Shown: positions 1 through 5,037 of the stretch, one piece after another
How positions within the stretch are numbered: the stretch's first letter is position 1
Layout of the letters: every line of letters starts with the position of its first letter
Assembly: GCA_026392145.1 (NCBI GenBank)
Contig: JAPLCS010000108.1
Span: forward strand, 1 to 5,037
Length of the DNA stretch: 5,037 nt
Direction of reading: 5' to 3'
DNA from: Fimbriimonadales bacterium
GTDB lineage: Bacteria; Armatimonadota; Fimbriimonadia; Fimbriimonadales; Fimbriimonadaceae
Program-made: the position numbers and the translations under genes
Notes under the pieces: generated by a model
The model's database searches: none
Seen by the model: only the letters and a program-made list of their open reading frames with translations
Told to the model about the DNA's origin: nothing

Positions 1-486
1 AGGAGCACCTGCACCGCCAGCACCGGGTCCACCTGCTCCTGGTCCACCGGGTCGTCCTGCGCTCATTTTCTTTTGAGCTTCTTTGAGTGCCTTCTCGTAC
101 TCTTCTTGTTGCTTTGGAGTGAGAATCTTCTTCATTCCGGTTTGGTAGCCTTCAATCACTGGTTTGAATTGCTCTCGCATCTTAGATCGGTCTCCACCTT
201 TTGCTGCACCAGCAAAGAGTTCTTTCATCTTTGCTTCGGTCTTTTCTTTGAGTTCTTTGACCTGCTTCTTTTGAGCATCGGTGAGTTTCAACTTTTCAAG
301 GATTTCGGAGTCCATCTTCATCAGACCGCCACGTCGACCGCCTGGTTGTCCACCTTGAGGGCCACCTGCTTGACCTTTGGTTTGACCTTTAGATTGACCG
401 CCAGGACCTGCACCTTGTGCAAAAGCTGATCCTACGACTGCAGTAACAACGGCTGTTGCTACGAAAAGTTTCATGAAGTTTTTCAT
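1..486 (-). CDS. Spy/CpxP-like secreted protein with two LTxxQ motifs, Gly-rich flanks (3' end outside window)
   Basis: The reading frame starts at ATG (486-484) and stays open for 162 codons to the window edge, so the C-terminus is missing. Residues 1-23 form a type I signal peptide: two Lys, a hydrophobic core, then AFA before Gln24. Residues 24-54 are a Gly/Gln/Pro/Arg-rich linker. Residues about 57-140 are charged and helical, with LTDAQ at 68-72 and LTPKQ at 122-126, the paired LTxxQ motif of the Spy/CpxP family of periplasmic chaperones and stress sensors. From 144 onward the chain turns Gly/Pro-rich again (GGPGA repeats). By family knowledge it would act in the periplasm, binding unfolded proteins or sensing envelope or metal stress; that role is inferred. 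The start has GAGGA upstream at a long spacing (14 bases), and an in-frame TGA lies seven codons before it. A second Met at residue 5 is a possible start. It is separated from the upstream ATPase gene and has its own candidate promoter. Confidence 0.8.
   Translation of the reverse strand, partial: MKNFMKLFVATAVVTAVVGSAFAQGAGPGGQSKGQTKGQAGGPQGGQPGGRRGGLMKMDSEILEKLKLTDAQKKQVKELKEKTEAKMKELFAGAAKGGDRSKMREQFKPVIEGYQTGMKKILTPKQQEEYEKALKEAQKKMSAGRPGGPGAGGPGAGGAGAP
4..48 (-). repeat. Three tandem 15-bp units encoding GGPGA, GGPGA, GGAGA
   Basis: Three consecutive 15-base units (48-34, 33-19, 18-4) encode residues 147-161 of the Spy-like protein as GGPGA, GGPGA and GGAGA. The units differ mostly at third codon positions. 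The array may continue beyond the left edge. Such collagen-like Gly/Pro tracts are flexible and prone to change in length by slippage. Confidence 0.7.
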
Positions 487-534
487 ATGCTTACTCGTGT
501 TCCTCAATAGAATTTGAAGAGTACTGGTTCAAAC

Positions 535-555
535 GAACAATCTTTTTGATTGTTC
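535..555. other. Perfect 8-bp inverted repeat with 5-nt loop in the leader of the Spy-like gene
   Basis: GAACAATC at 535-542 and GATTGTTC at 548-555 are perfect reverse complements around a TTTTT loop (AAAAA in the minus-strand transcript). It lies 9 bases after the ATPase stop codon and would sit almost at the 5' end of a transcript from the extended -10 site at 564-572. It could stabilise the 5' end of the mRNA, serve as an operator, or be a weak terminator for the ATPase transcript. The minus-strand sequence after the stem is GTTTG, not a real U-tract, so a strong intrinsic terminator is unlikely. A further GTTC at 527-530 could pair with 535-538 as an alternative fold. Confidence 0.5.
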
Positions 556-563
556 AGTTCCTG

Positions 564-572
564 ATTATAACA
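564..572 (-). promoter_or_regulatory. Candidate extended -10 promoter for the Spy-like gene
   Basis: The minus strand reads TGTTATAAT, a perfect TGn extension plus a perfect TATAAT. No -35 hexamer is seen at 17 bases upstream, which is usual for extended -10 promoters. The predicted start is near position 557, giving a leader of about 70 bases that contains the 535-555 stem-loop. The hexamer overlaps the TAA stop codon of the ATPase gene, so part of the match could come from the coding end. No start-site data are available. Confidence 0.45.
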
Positions 573-1293
573 AAGTTGTTGTTTGGGATTTTTGGACTAG
601 TTCTTGGATTGCTGGGTGATCAGATTGTAAGAATCCGGCAGTTGGGCCAAGATAGACGATTTCGCCTTGGTCGAGAAAAGCGATGCGGTCGGCTATTCTT
701 TGAACGCTTGCGAGGTCATGGCTGACCACGAGGCTGGTCACTCCCAGATTCTTTCGCAGATCAGTGATGAGTTGATCTATTTGGTAGGTTGTGATGGGGT
801 CGAGGCCAGTGGTTGGTTCATCGTAGAGGATGACTTTAGGGCTTAGGGCAATCGCACGAGCCATTCCAACACGCTTTTTCATTCCGCCGCTGAGTTCGGA
901 TGGGTATAGGTTTTCACTACCTTTGAGGCTGACTCTCGCAAGTGAATCGGTTAGAAGGGCATCCTCATCTCGCTTGTTGAGTTTGAGGTGGCGTCTCACA
1001 CCGAAGAGGATATTCTGGGAAACTGGGAGGTAGTCGAATAAGGCGGCACTTTGAAAGACCATTCCCATTGATAGTCTCGCTTTTTCTGGCTCACGGTATA
1101 CGGACGTTGAGTTGACAGTTACCTCACCTTCGGTGGCGTTGATTAGCCCGGCGATGCAACGTAGAAGAGTTGTCTTTCCGCCACCACTGCTCCCCATGAT
1201 GGCGACGATTTCTCCTTCTGATACTTCTAGATTGATGTTTTTGAGCACTTGTTTTGTGCCAAAGGCATGTGAAAGGGAGCGAACCGAAATCAT
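565..1293 (-). CDS. ABC transporter ATP-binding protein, MlaF/Ttg2A (Mce lipid-transport) type
   Basis: A 242-residue stand-alone nucleotide-binding domain that would hydrolyse ATP on the cytoplasmic face of an ABC transporter. All motifs are intact: Walker A GSSGGGKT (34-41), Q-loop Gln81, signature LSGGM (134-138), Walker B VILYDE (154-159) with catalytic Glu159, D-loop GLDP (163-166) and switch His192. The stretch GMVFQSAALFDYLPVSQN (77-94) and the signature context LSGGMKKRVGMARAIAL with YDEPTTGLDPIT are typical of the MlaF/Ttg2A subfamily, which moves phospholipids between the inner and outer membranes with an MlaE permease and an MlaD Mce protein. Neither partner is in the window. The start overlaps the AraC-type gene's stop as ATGA, suggesting translational coupling; AGGAAGG lies about 10 bases upstream and GAGG nearer. 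The exact substrate is inferred; an ATPase for another importer is a weaker alternative. Confidence 0.88.
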   Translation of the reverse strand: MISVRSLSHAFGTKQVLKNINLEVSEGEIVAIMGSSGGGKTTLLRCIAGLINATEGEVTVNSTSVYREPEKARLSMGMVFQSAALFDYLPVSQNILFGVRRHLKLNKRDEDALLTDSLARVSLKGSENLYPSELSGGMKKRVGMARAIALSPKVILYDEPTTGLDPITTYQIDQLITDLRKNLGVTSLVVSHDLASVQRIADRIAFLDQGEIVYLGPTAGFLQSDHPAIQELVQKSQTTTLL

Positions 1294-2510
1294 TGTCCTC
1301 GTGCCTTCCTGAATTCACTTGGTGTGACATCGAATCGTTGTGAAAATGCTCGGCTGAAACTGGCGAGTCCGGAAAAACCGACCATGACGGCGATTTCTGA
1401 TATTGAGAGTTGGCTTTCTTGGAGCAGAATCTTGGCTCTTTCTAGTCGCGATGCAATAAGGAATTTATGGAACGGTTGACCAACTGATTGTTTGAAAAGA
1501 TAACGAAAGTGTGAGGTAGAGAGTCCAATTTCGTTGGCGACGGTTTCGTCAGTCAGGTCTTTGGCAAAGTTACGATCTACCATAGTCAGTGCCTTTTCAA
1601 TGAGTTTAGGTTGAGATTCTTCGGTATGCAGCCAGTCGCCTACTACTTTGTCGACCATTTGTTGGACCGATGATTTTAGATCGTTGAGGTTTGTGTTTTG
1701 ATCGAAGGTGCGAGCGGCCTCAAGTTGTATCCGATGAAGCGCTCGGCTACCGCCGGCTTCGAGCATTCCGGCTGTGACGACGGCCAAAAAGGTGAGGGCT
1801 TCTCCTCGGGCTTCTTCGATGTCGGTGGTGGAATCTAAAGCTGCAATCATTTGATCCATCGCGTTTTGGAACCTGACTCGGTCTCTTACACGGACAATTC
1901 CGCTGAGGTCGGCCAGTGAAATTCCTTGAGAACTTGAGTGGAAGGGACACCGGCTGGACTCTTTAAGTTCAAAAATGATATCAAACAAGACGAAGGAGCT
2001 TTCTGATCCATTGTCTCTGAAGACCACTTGATCAAATGCGATATTTCTTGGAATAGATATGGAAAGAACGTCCAACCGAATGCGTTTTCCCTCGAACAGG
2101 GCGCATCCGATGGTAGAGAGGTGTGAGCCATCGCCGCAACTTTGGTCGAGCAATTCTTCGTTTGAACTGTCGAAGTAGTGTTGACCGTTGGCGAGAGGGA
2201 AGTCGAAGACTACATCGCCTTGCTTCAGGCAGAGTAATGTGGCACCTTGCTGCCCAAAGGTTTCTGGAGCCGCATAAAGTGAAAATATCCCGATGAGGTG
2301 AATTTGCTCAACCGCATTGTCTGGTGCTTCAATGGTGAGGGTTTGCGGGAGGGCCCGTGCCGGATGTTTGGCGGTTGGTCCGCCGTGGCTTTGCCACCCT
2401 AGAAGGGTACTTAGCTTGGTCGCAAGGGGGCGAATATGCAAATCCCTCGGAAATCCATTCCGAGGGAAATTTGCACTTTCGTATCTTGCACCCGAGTCAA
2501 CGTCTAGCAT
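1290..2510 (-). CDS. AraC-family transcriptional regulator with long N-terminal sensor region
   Basis: A 406-residue protein ending in a typical AraC/XylS DNA-binding domain (about 300-406). The first helix-turn-helix is around LTDETVANEIGLSTSHFRYL (319-338); the second is around SISEIAVMVGFSGLASFSRA (369-388), followed by the conserved FDVTPSEFRK. The region from about 55 to 185 is rich in alternating hydrophobic residues and looks like a beta-sandwich, perhaps a ligand- or sugar-binding fold; this is a guess from pattern only. Residues about 195-295 look helical and may be a linker or dimerisation segment. The start is ATG at 2510-2508, 3 bases after the frameshifted end of the binding-protein gene (19 bases after its expected stop). 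No clear Shine-Dalgarno is visible, so coupling to the upstream gene is likely. Family-like sequence begins only near residue 24, so a start further in cannot be excluded, though no good ATG or GTG is there. The gene overlaps the downstream ATPase gene by 4 bases. Confidence 0.87.
   Translation of the reverse strand: MLDVDSGARYESANFPRNGFPRDLHIRPLATKLSTLLGWQSHGGPTAKHPARALPQTLTIEAPDNAVEQIHLIGIFSLYAAPETFGQQGATLLCLKQGDVVFDFPLANGQHYFDSSNEELLDQSCGDGSHLSTIGCALFEGKRIRLDVLSISIPRNIAFDQVVFRDNGSESSFVLFDIIFELKESSRCPFHSSSQGISLADLSGIVRVRDRVRFQNAMDQMIAALDSTTDIEEARGEALTFLAVVTAGMLEAGGSRALHRIQLEAARTFDQNTNLNDLKSSVQQMVDKVVGDWLHTEESQPKLIEKALTMVDRNFAKDLTDETVANEIGLSTSHFRYLFKQSVGQPFHKFLIASRLERAKILLQESQLSISEIAVMVGFSGLASFSRAFSQRFDVTPSEFRKARGQ
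2437..2475. other. Large imperfect stem-loop within the first 25 codons of the AraC-type gene
   Basis: The left arm 2437-2452 (TGCAAAT then CCCTCGGAA) is the reverse complement of the right arm 2458-2475 (TTCCGAGGG then AAATTTGCA), with 16 base pairs, a 2-base bulge and a 5-base ATCCA loop. The inner 10 pairs are perfect and GC-rich. It covers nucleotides 36-74 of the AraC-type reading frame, where the two arms encode NFPRN and GFPRD. On the minus strand no U-tract follows (ATATTCGCC), so it is a poor intrinsic terminator. It could repress translation or act as an attenuator, processing site or operator; which one is unknown. Confidence 0.65.
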
Positions 2511-2513
2511 GGG

Positions 2514-4043
2514 TCACTGTGTGAGTGGGTTACTTGACGCTGGTTGTTGTATGAGGCAGGTGTCCAAAGGCTGATTCTCGCATCCCTGAAATTCGAGGAT
2601 TGACCAGTTCGATGTCCTTTTGGAAGTAGATTGGAATGAATGGAGCATCTTGGAGCACAAAATCTTCTGCTTTCGGTTTCCGTAAGAGGCGAGGAGCGTT
2701 GAAAGGAAGTTTTCTGGGTCGAGGTAGTCAGCTGCCCATCTCATGTGGAAGGCTGGCATGGTTCGCTTATTGTGCTCGGCTAGGTATGCACCCCATTCAA
2801 GCTTTCTAGGCTTGAAATTGATTCCAAGGTTTTGCTTTAGCTGTTGTTGAACTGCTTGGGCGACAATTTCTACGTCTGGGCGACCATCTCGGTAGCTAAA
2901 GTTGACATCTGGGAATCCTTTACCCTCGGGATAGCCTGCTTCGGCAAGAAGCGCTTTGGCTTTTTCAATATCAAAAGGAATCGCCGCCGTTTTGGTTCGA
3001 TAGCCTTTCACTACAGGAGGGAGAATGCTGTCTGCTCGTTGGTTGATGCCTCCGAGAACTTTTGTGACAATTTTGTCGCGGTCAATTGCCATGGCAATCG
3101 CTTGTCGTACTCGTCGATCTTTGAGTGCCGGAACCACATTGACGTTTAATCCAACGTAGTACATGGACGGTCGGTCATAGGTTTTGAGATCGTTCTTGAG
3201 GGCGGGGTCTTTTTGAACGGAGAGGAGGTCTTGTCGCTCAAGTTGAATGAGATCGACTTCGCCTGTCTTGTACTTGTTCAATCGGCTTTGGGCATCTTTG
3301 ATGATTGGTCGCTCAATTCTTGCGAGTTTGGGAGCGCCGCCGTGGTAGTCGCTTCGACAATCCAGGACAACGATCGATTCTGGAACAAACTTAGTGACCT
3401 TGAATGGCCCGGTGCCAATCATTTCATCTGGGCCTGAGACATCTTTGAGCGGGTCTTTGAGTCCCTCTTTTGCGAGGAAGTAGGCACAGGAATAAGTCAG
3501 TTTGCCCAAGAAGTAAGGTCGAGGTTTGTCGATTTGGATGGTTACCGTGTATTTATCAACAACTTTAACGCCTGCAACTTCTTTAGCTTTGTTTGCGAGT
3601 CGTTCTTTTACTCCGATGATGTTGTCAAGATAGGTCGCTGCGGTTGCGCTGGTGAATTGCGGATTACAGGCTCTTTCGAGGTTCCACTTTACATCCTCTG
3701 CAGTGAATTCTCGGCCGTTGCTGAACTTGACTCCCTTTTTGAGATTGAATGTGTAGGTGGTTCCAGCAGAGTCAATGGTCCACTTTTCTGCCAAGTTTGG
3801 TTGGACTGAATTATCTTCTCCCCATTTGACTAGGCCCTCATATACTTGTTGGGTCATGTCCAAGGTGTCGCCGTCTTGGACTTTGTGTGGATCCAAAGAT
3901 GTTGGGTTGGTGGGAAGAGGGTATCTGAGCACTCCAGATTTCCCTTCGTTGCTTCGGGCGGAGAAGCCCTTTCCGTTTCCTCCAGAGCATCCTAGGACGC
4001 TAGCGATAACTAAGGAGATGATGAGAATTTTGACAGTTCGCAT
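2514..4043 (-). CDS. Extracellular solute-binding lipoprotein, family 5 (OppA/DppA type), C-terminus frameshifted
   Basis: This belongs to the SBP_bac_5 family, which captures peptides, nickel or similar ligands for an ABC importer. Residues 1-19 are a lipoprotein signal: MRTVK, a hydrophobic core, then the lipobox VLGC with Cys19 as the lipid anchor, followed by a Gly/Ser linker. Family hallmarks are the LDPH motif (50-53), YEGLVKW (68-74), LAEKWTI (84-90), FNLKKGVKFSNGREFTAEDV (99-118), GTGPFKV (210-216), RRVRQAIAMAIDRDKI (310-325) and the C-lobe segment WAADYLDPENF (436-446). After about residue 456 the sequence stops resembling the family; residues 458-509 look like a read-through of the wrong frame. 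The expected ending is present in another frame (2530-2673). The start is ATG at 4043, 22 bases after recO, without a clear Shine-Dalgarno; a TACAAT box at 4058-4063 is a weak promoter candidate. No permease or ATPase of the Opp type is nearby. The protein as encoded probably misfolds in the C-lobe. Confidence 0.85.
   Translation of the reverse strand: MRTVKILIISLVIASVLGCSGGNGKGFSARSNEGKSGVLRYPLPTNPTSLDPHKVQDGDTLDMTQQVYEGLVKWGEDNSVQPNLAEKWTIDSAGTTYTFNLKKGVKFSNGREFTAEDVKWNLERACNPQFTSATAATYLDNIIGVKERLANKAKEVAGVKVVDKYTVTIQIDKPRPYFLGKLTYSCAYFLAKEGLKDPLKDVSGPDEMIGTGPFKVTKFVPESIVVLDCRSDYHGGAPKLARIERPIIKDAQSRLNKYKTGEVDLIQLERQDLLSVQKDPALKNDLKTYDRPSMYYVGLNVNVVPALKDRRVRQAIAMAIDRDKIVTKVLGGINQRADSILPPVVKGYRTKTAAIPFDIEKAKALLAEAGYPEGKGFPDVNFSYRDGRPDVEIVAQAVQQQLKQNLGINFKPRKLEWGAYLAEHNKRTMPAFHMRWAADYLDPENFLSTLLASYGNRKQKILCSKMLHSFQSTSKRTSNWSILEFQGCENQPLDTCLIQQPASSNPLTQ
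2530..2673 (-). pseudogene. Out-of-frame C-terminal remnant of the family 5 solute-binding protein
   Basis: Reading the minus strand from 2673 in the frame shifted from the gene above gives 47 residues and a TAA stop (2532-2530): it starts KAEDFVLQDAPFIPIYFQ and ends HLPHTTTSVK. This matches the classic family 5 ending, where a helix ending in KAE is followed by a D-APxIP-Y core strand. Upstream, the main frame reads LLASYGNRK. Family members normally carry roughly 30-35 residues between these two points (the segment with an NPExD-like motif and a KRxELY-like helix). Those residues are absent from both frames, so the simplest reading is an internal deletion of 3n+1 bases near 2673-2680. This may be a true mutation or a sequencing or assembly error. 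Confidence 0.8.
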
Positions 4044-4065
4044 TAGGCTATTCGCAAATTGTACA

Positions 4066-4809
4066 TCATCTCTGGTTGGAGATTGCCTTCAATAGGTTCA
4101 AACGACTGGGGAGTTTGCTTTCGGTGATGTGTTGCCAGAAATGAGTGAGCAGCGAAAGGGTTTCTTGAGCGTATTTGAGATTGTTCGGAGGTGCGGCTAG
4201 CTGGGAAATTGCATTCAGACCATACAGGATTTCAGCTTTGGTCTTTACTCGGTCACGGAAATTATTGGCGGAGAGAAAGGTTATGTATCCTCCCGCTGAG
4301 GGTGAGATGTAGGGTTCTGCTTCTTGAACTGATTCACCGCTTACGGTGCATATTGCGAAAGAAGGCAGGAAGCCAGTGAGTTTGAGGAGTTCTGTTTCGC
4401 ACCACACGAGGGCAACAACGGGTTTGGGATGCGACTCGATGAATCTGAGGCAGGTAACGACCAACTCATAAAGCTCATCGGATGGTTCTTCGTATGGGGC
4501 TACTTCGCCTACGAGCTCGGCAAAGGCAAGGGCAATGTTGAGCCTGTCGTAATCTGAGCGCAGGAGAGGGAAGCCGCGTTCGGGTTGAGCTTGGGTGACG
4601 AACTTTCTCGCTTTGCCTTTGGCGAACGTATAGGTTCCAGCGCTGAGTGGTTCTGCTACCCCTTTAAGGCGCGAAGTTGGTTTTTTTGCGCCGCGAGCTA
4701 CCAGGTCAAATTTTCCTAGCTCGGCAGAGAGGAGTGTGATGCTCGCATCAGATTCACCAGAATCTCGACGCCTGAGCACCACACCGCGTACGGTCTGTTC
4801 GACCGGCAA
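4066..4809 (-). CDS. recO: DNA repair protein RecO
   Basis: RecO acts in the RecFOR pathway, helping RecA load onto SSB-coated single-stranded DNA and annealing complementary strands. The protein is 247 residues, close to the usual 240-250. The N-terminal OB-fold is seen as RGVVLRRRDSGESDASITLL (8-27), then ELGKFDLVARGAKKPTSRL (30-48), the basic ARGAKKP turn being typical. The helical C-terminal part includes FAELVGEVAPYEEPSDELYE (96-115), WCETELLKLTGFLPSF (136-151) and the SPSAGG turn (169-174). The zinc site of many RecO proteins is degenerate: only Cys154 of the first CxxC remains (CTVS), and no CxxC follows SPSAGG. The start is TTG at 4809-4807, chosen because AGGAGG lies exactly 7 bases upstream and the next upstream in-frame codons are TAG and TAA. 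It follows the upstream gene by 3 bases and precedes the binding-protein gene by 22. Confidence 0.92.
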   Translation of the reverse strand: MPVEQTVRGVVLRRRDSGESDASITLLSAELGKFDLVARGAKKPTSRLKGVAEPLSAGTYTFAKGKARKFVTQAQPERGFPLLRSDYDRLNIALAFAELVGEVAPYEEPSDELYELVVTCLRFIESHPKPVVALVWCETELLKLTGFLPSFAICTVSGESVQEAEPYISPSAGGYITFLSANNFRDRVKTKAEILYGLNAISQLAAPPNNLKYAQETLSLLTHFWQHITESKLPSRLNLLKAISNQR

Positions 4810-4812
4810 CTA

Positions 4813-5037
4813 TTAGCCTCCTGTGAAGAGACTCTTGAAGAACTCCAAGAAGATGAAGTGCATTCGGTCGATAACCAGTGAGAACCTCATCATTACGGCT
4901 GAACCAAAGATCGCTCCGAAACCAATCATGAGGAGGTATCGACCTGCCACATTGAAGCTCTTGAGGGCTTTGTTTTTGACTTCAAAGCTAAACAAGAAGT
5001 AACTGAGGACGCTGACCAGAGTGAACACAAAGCAGAA
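4813..5037 (-). CDS. C-terminal end of an uncharacterised membrane protein (5' end outside window)
   Basis: The frame is open to the right edge, reading FCF before a GTG at 5028-5026, so the gene most likely begins outside the window. GTG at 5028 could in principle be the start of a 71-residue protein, but no good Shine-Dalgarno can be judged there. Two hydrophobic segments are clear: FTLVSVLSYFLFSF (about residues 2-15 from the GTG) and YLLMIGFGAIFGSAVMM (about 31-47), separated by a short polar loop VKNKALKSFNVAGR; a third, amphipathic stretch follows. The AGRYLLMIGFGAIFGSAVMM part, followed by RFSLVIDR, looks like a conserved final membrane segment that I have an uncertain memory of in hypothetical proteins; I cannot name the family. 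The gene ends with tandem in-frame stops TAA TAG, and recO begins 3 bases later, so the two are likely co-transcribed. Confidence 0.65.
   Translation of the reverse strand, partial: FCFVFTLVSVLSYFLFSFEVKNKALKSFNVAGRYLLMIGFGAIFGSAVMMRFSLVIDRMHFIFLEFFKSLFTGG
4817..4822 (-). promoter_or_regulatory. Shine-Dalgarno AGGAGG fixing the TTG start of recO
   Basis: A perfect AGGAGG on the minus strand lies inside the last codons of the upstream membrane-protein gene, 7 bases before the TTG. No ATG or GTG lies in a better position, so the rare start codon is well supported. The location points to coupled translation of the two genes. Confidence 0.8.

Noticed and set aside
73..429. Plus-strand open frame of 118 codons rich in Phe and Leu
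   Set aside because: It is the antisense shadow of the Spy-like gene, whose minus-strand frame has a signal peptide and two LTxxQ motifs.
504..532. Possible promoter with TTGAAC and TATTGA at 17-base spacing
   Set aside because: The -10 match is only 3 of 6 and overlaps the candidate ribosome-binding site of the Spy-like gene, so a transcript from it would lack that site.
535..555. Intrinsic terminator for the ATPase transcript
   Set aside because: The stem is AT-rich and is not followed by a U-tract on the minus strand; left as an undetermined stem-loop.
2660..2680. Programmed ribosomal frameshift to explain the two-frame binding protein
   Set aside because: No canonical slippery heptamer is visible, and about 30 residues are missing from both frames, so a deletion explains the data better.
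4041..4065. Promoter for the binding-protein gene (TACAAT at 4058-4063)
   Set aside because: The -10-like box is good, but no -35 or correct TGn extension accompanies it and the 22-base gap fits simple read-through from recO; kept only as a remark.
2844..4095. Several plus-strand open frames across the binding-protein gene
   Set aside because: They are antisense to a well-supported family 5 protein and have no recognisable domains or good ribosome-binding sites.
1..5037. tRNA, rRNA, CRISPR arrays, insertion sequences, attachment sites
   Set aside because: None seen on either strand: no spaced direct repeats, no cloverleaf-like segments and no transposase-like frames.

Overview
Every supportable gene in this window is on the minus strand, so transcription runs from right to left. 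GC content looks moderate (near 50% by eye). The genes fit a diderm bacterium: a lipid-transport-type ABC ATPase, a periplasmic Spy/CpxP-like protein and a peptide-binding lipoprotein. RecO and the other proteins look divergent from proteobacterial versions. I would guess a deep-branching phylum such as Armatimonadota, but the window has no rRNA or other marker to prove it.

Layout in transcription order, right to left: (1) 4813-5037, the C-terminal end of a membrane protein that enters from outside the window; (2) 4066-4809, recO, starting at TTG behind a perfect AGGAGG; (3) 2514-4043, a family 5 (Opp/Dpp-type) solute-binding lipoprotein whose C-terminus is frameshifted, with the expected C-terminal tail still readable in another frame at 2530-2673; (4) 1290-2510, a 406-residue AraC-family regulator with a long, probably beta-rich N-terminal sensor region; (5) 565-1293, an MlaF-like ABC ATPase overlapping the regulator by ATGA; (6) a 78-base gap with a candidate extended -10 promoter and a perfect 8-bp stem-loop; (7) 1-486, a secreted Spy/CpxP-like protein with two LTxxQ motifs, which runs off the left edge. 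This last gene is easy to miss because its stop codon lies outside the window.

Genes 1-5 are packed like an operon, with gaps of 3, 22, 3 and -4 bases. No permease is present for either the binding protein or the ATPase, so this is not a complete transporter. The functional link between them is therefore unclear. The points most worth a second look are the apparent out-of-frame internal deletion in the binding protein, a large stem-loop inside the first 25 codons of the regulator, and the unusual pairing of an MlaF-type ATPase with an AraC regulator and an Opp-type binding protein. I see no clear, complete, new multi-gene system. There are no RNA genes, CRISPR arrays, insertion sequences or attachment sites that I can support, and no gene-free stretch longer than about 80 bases.
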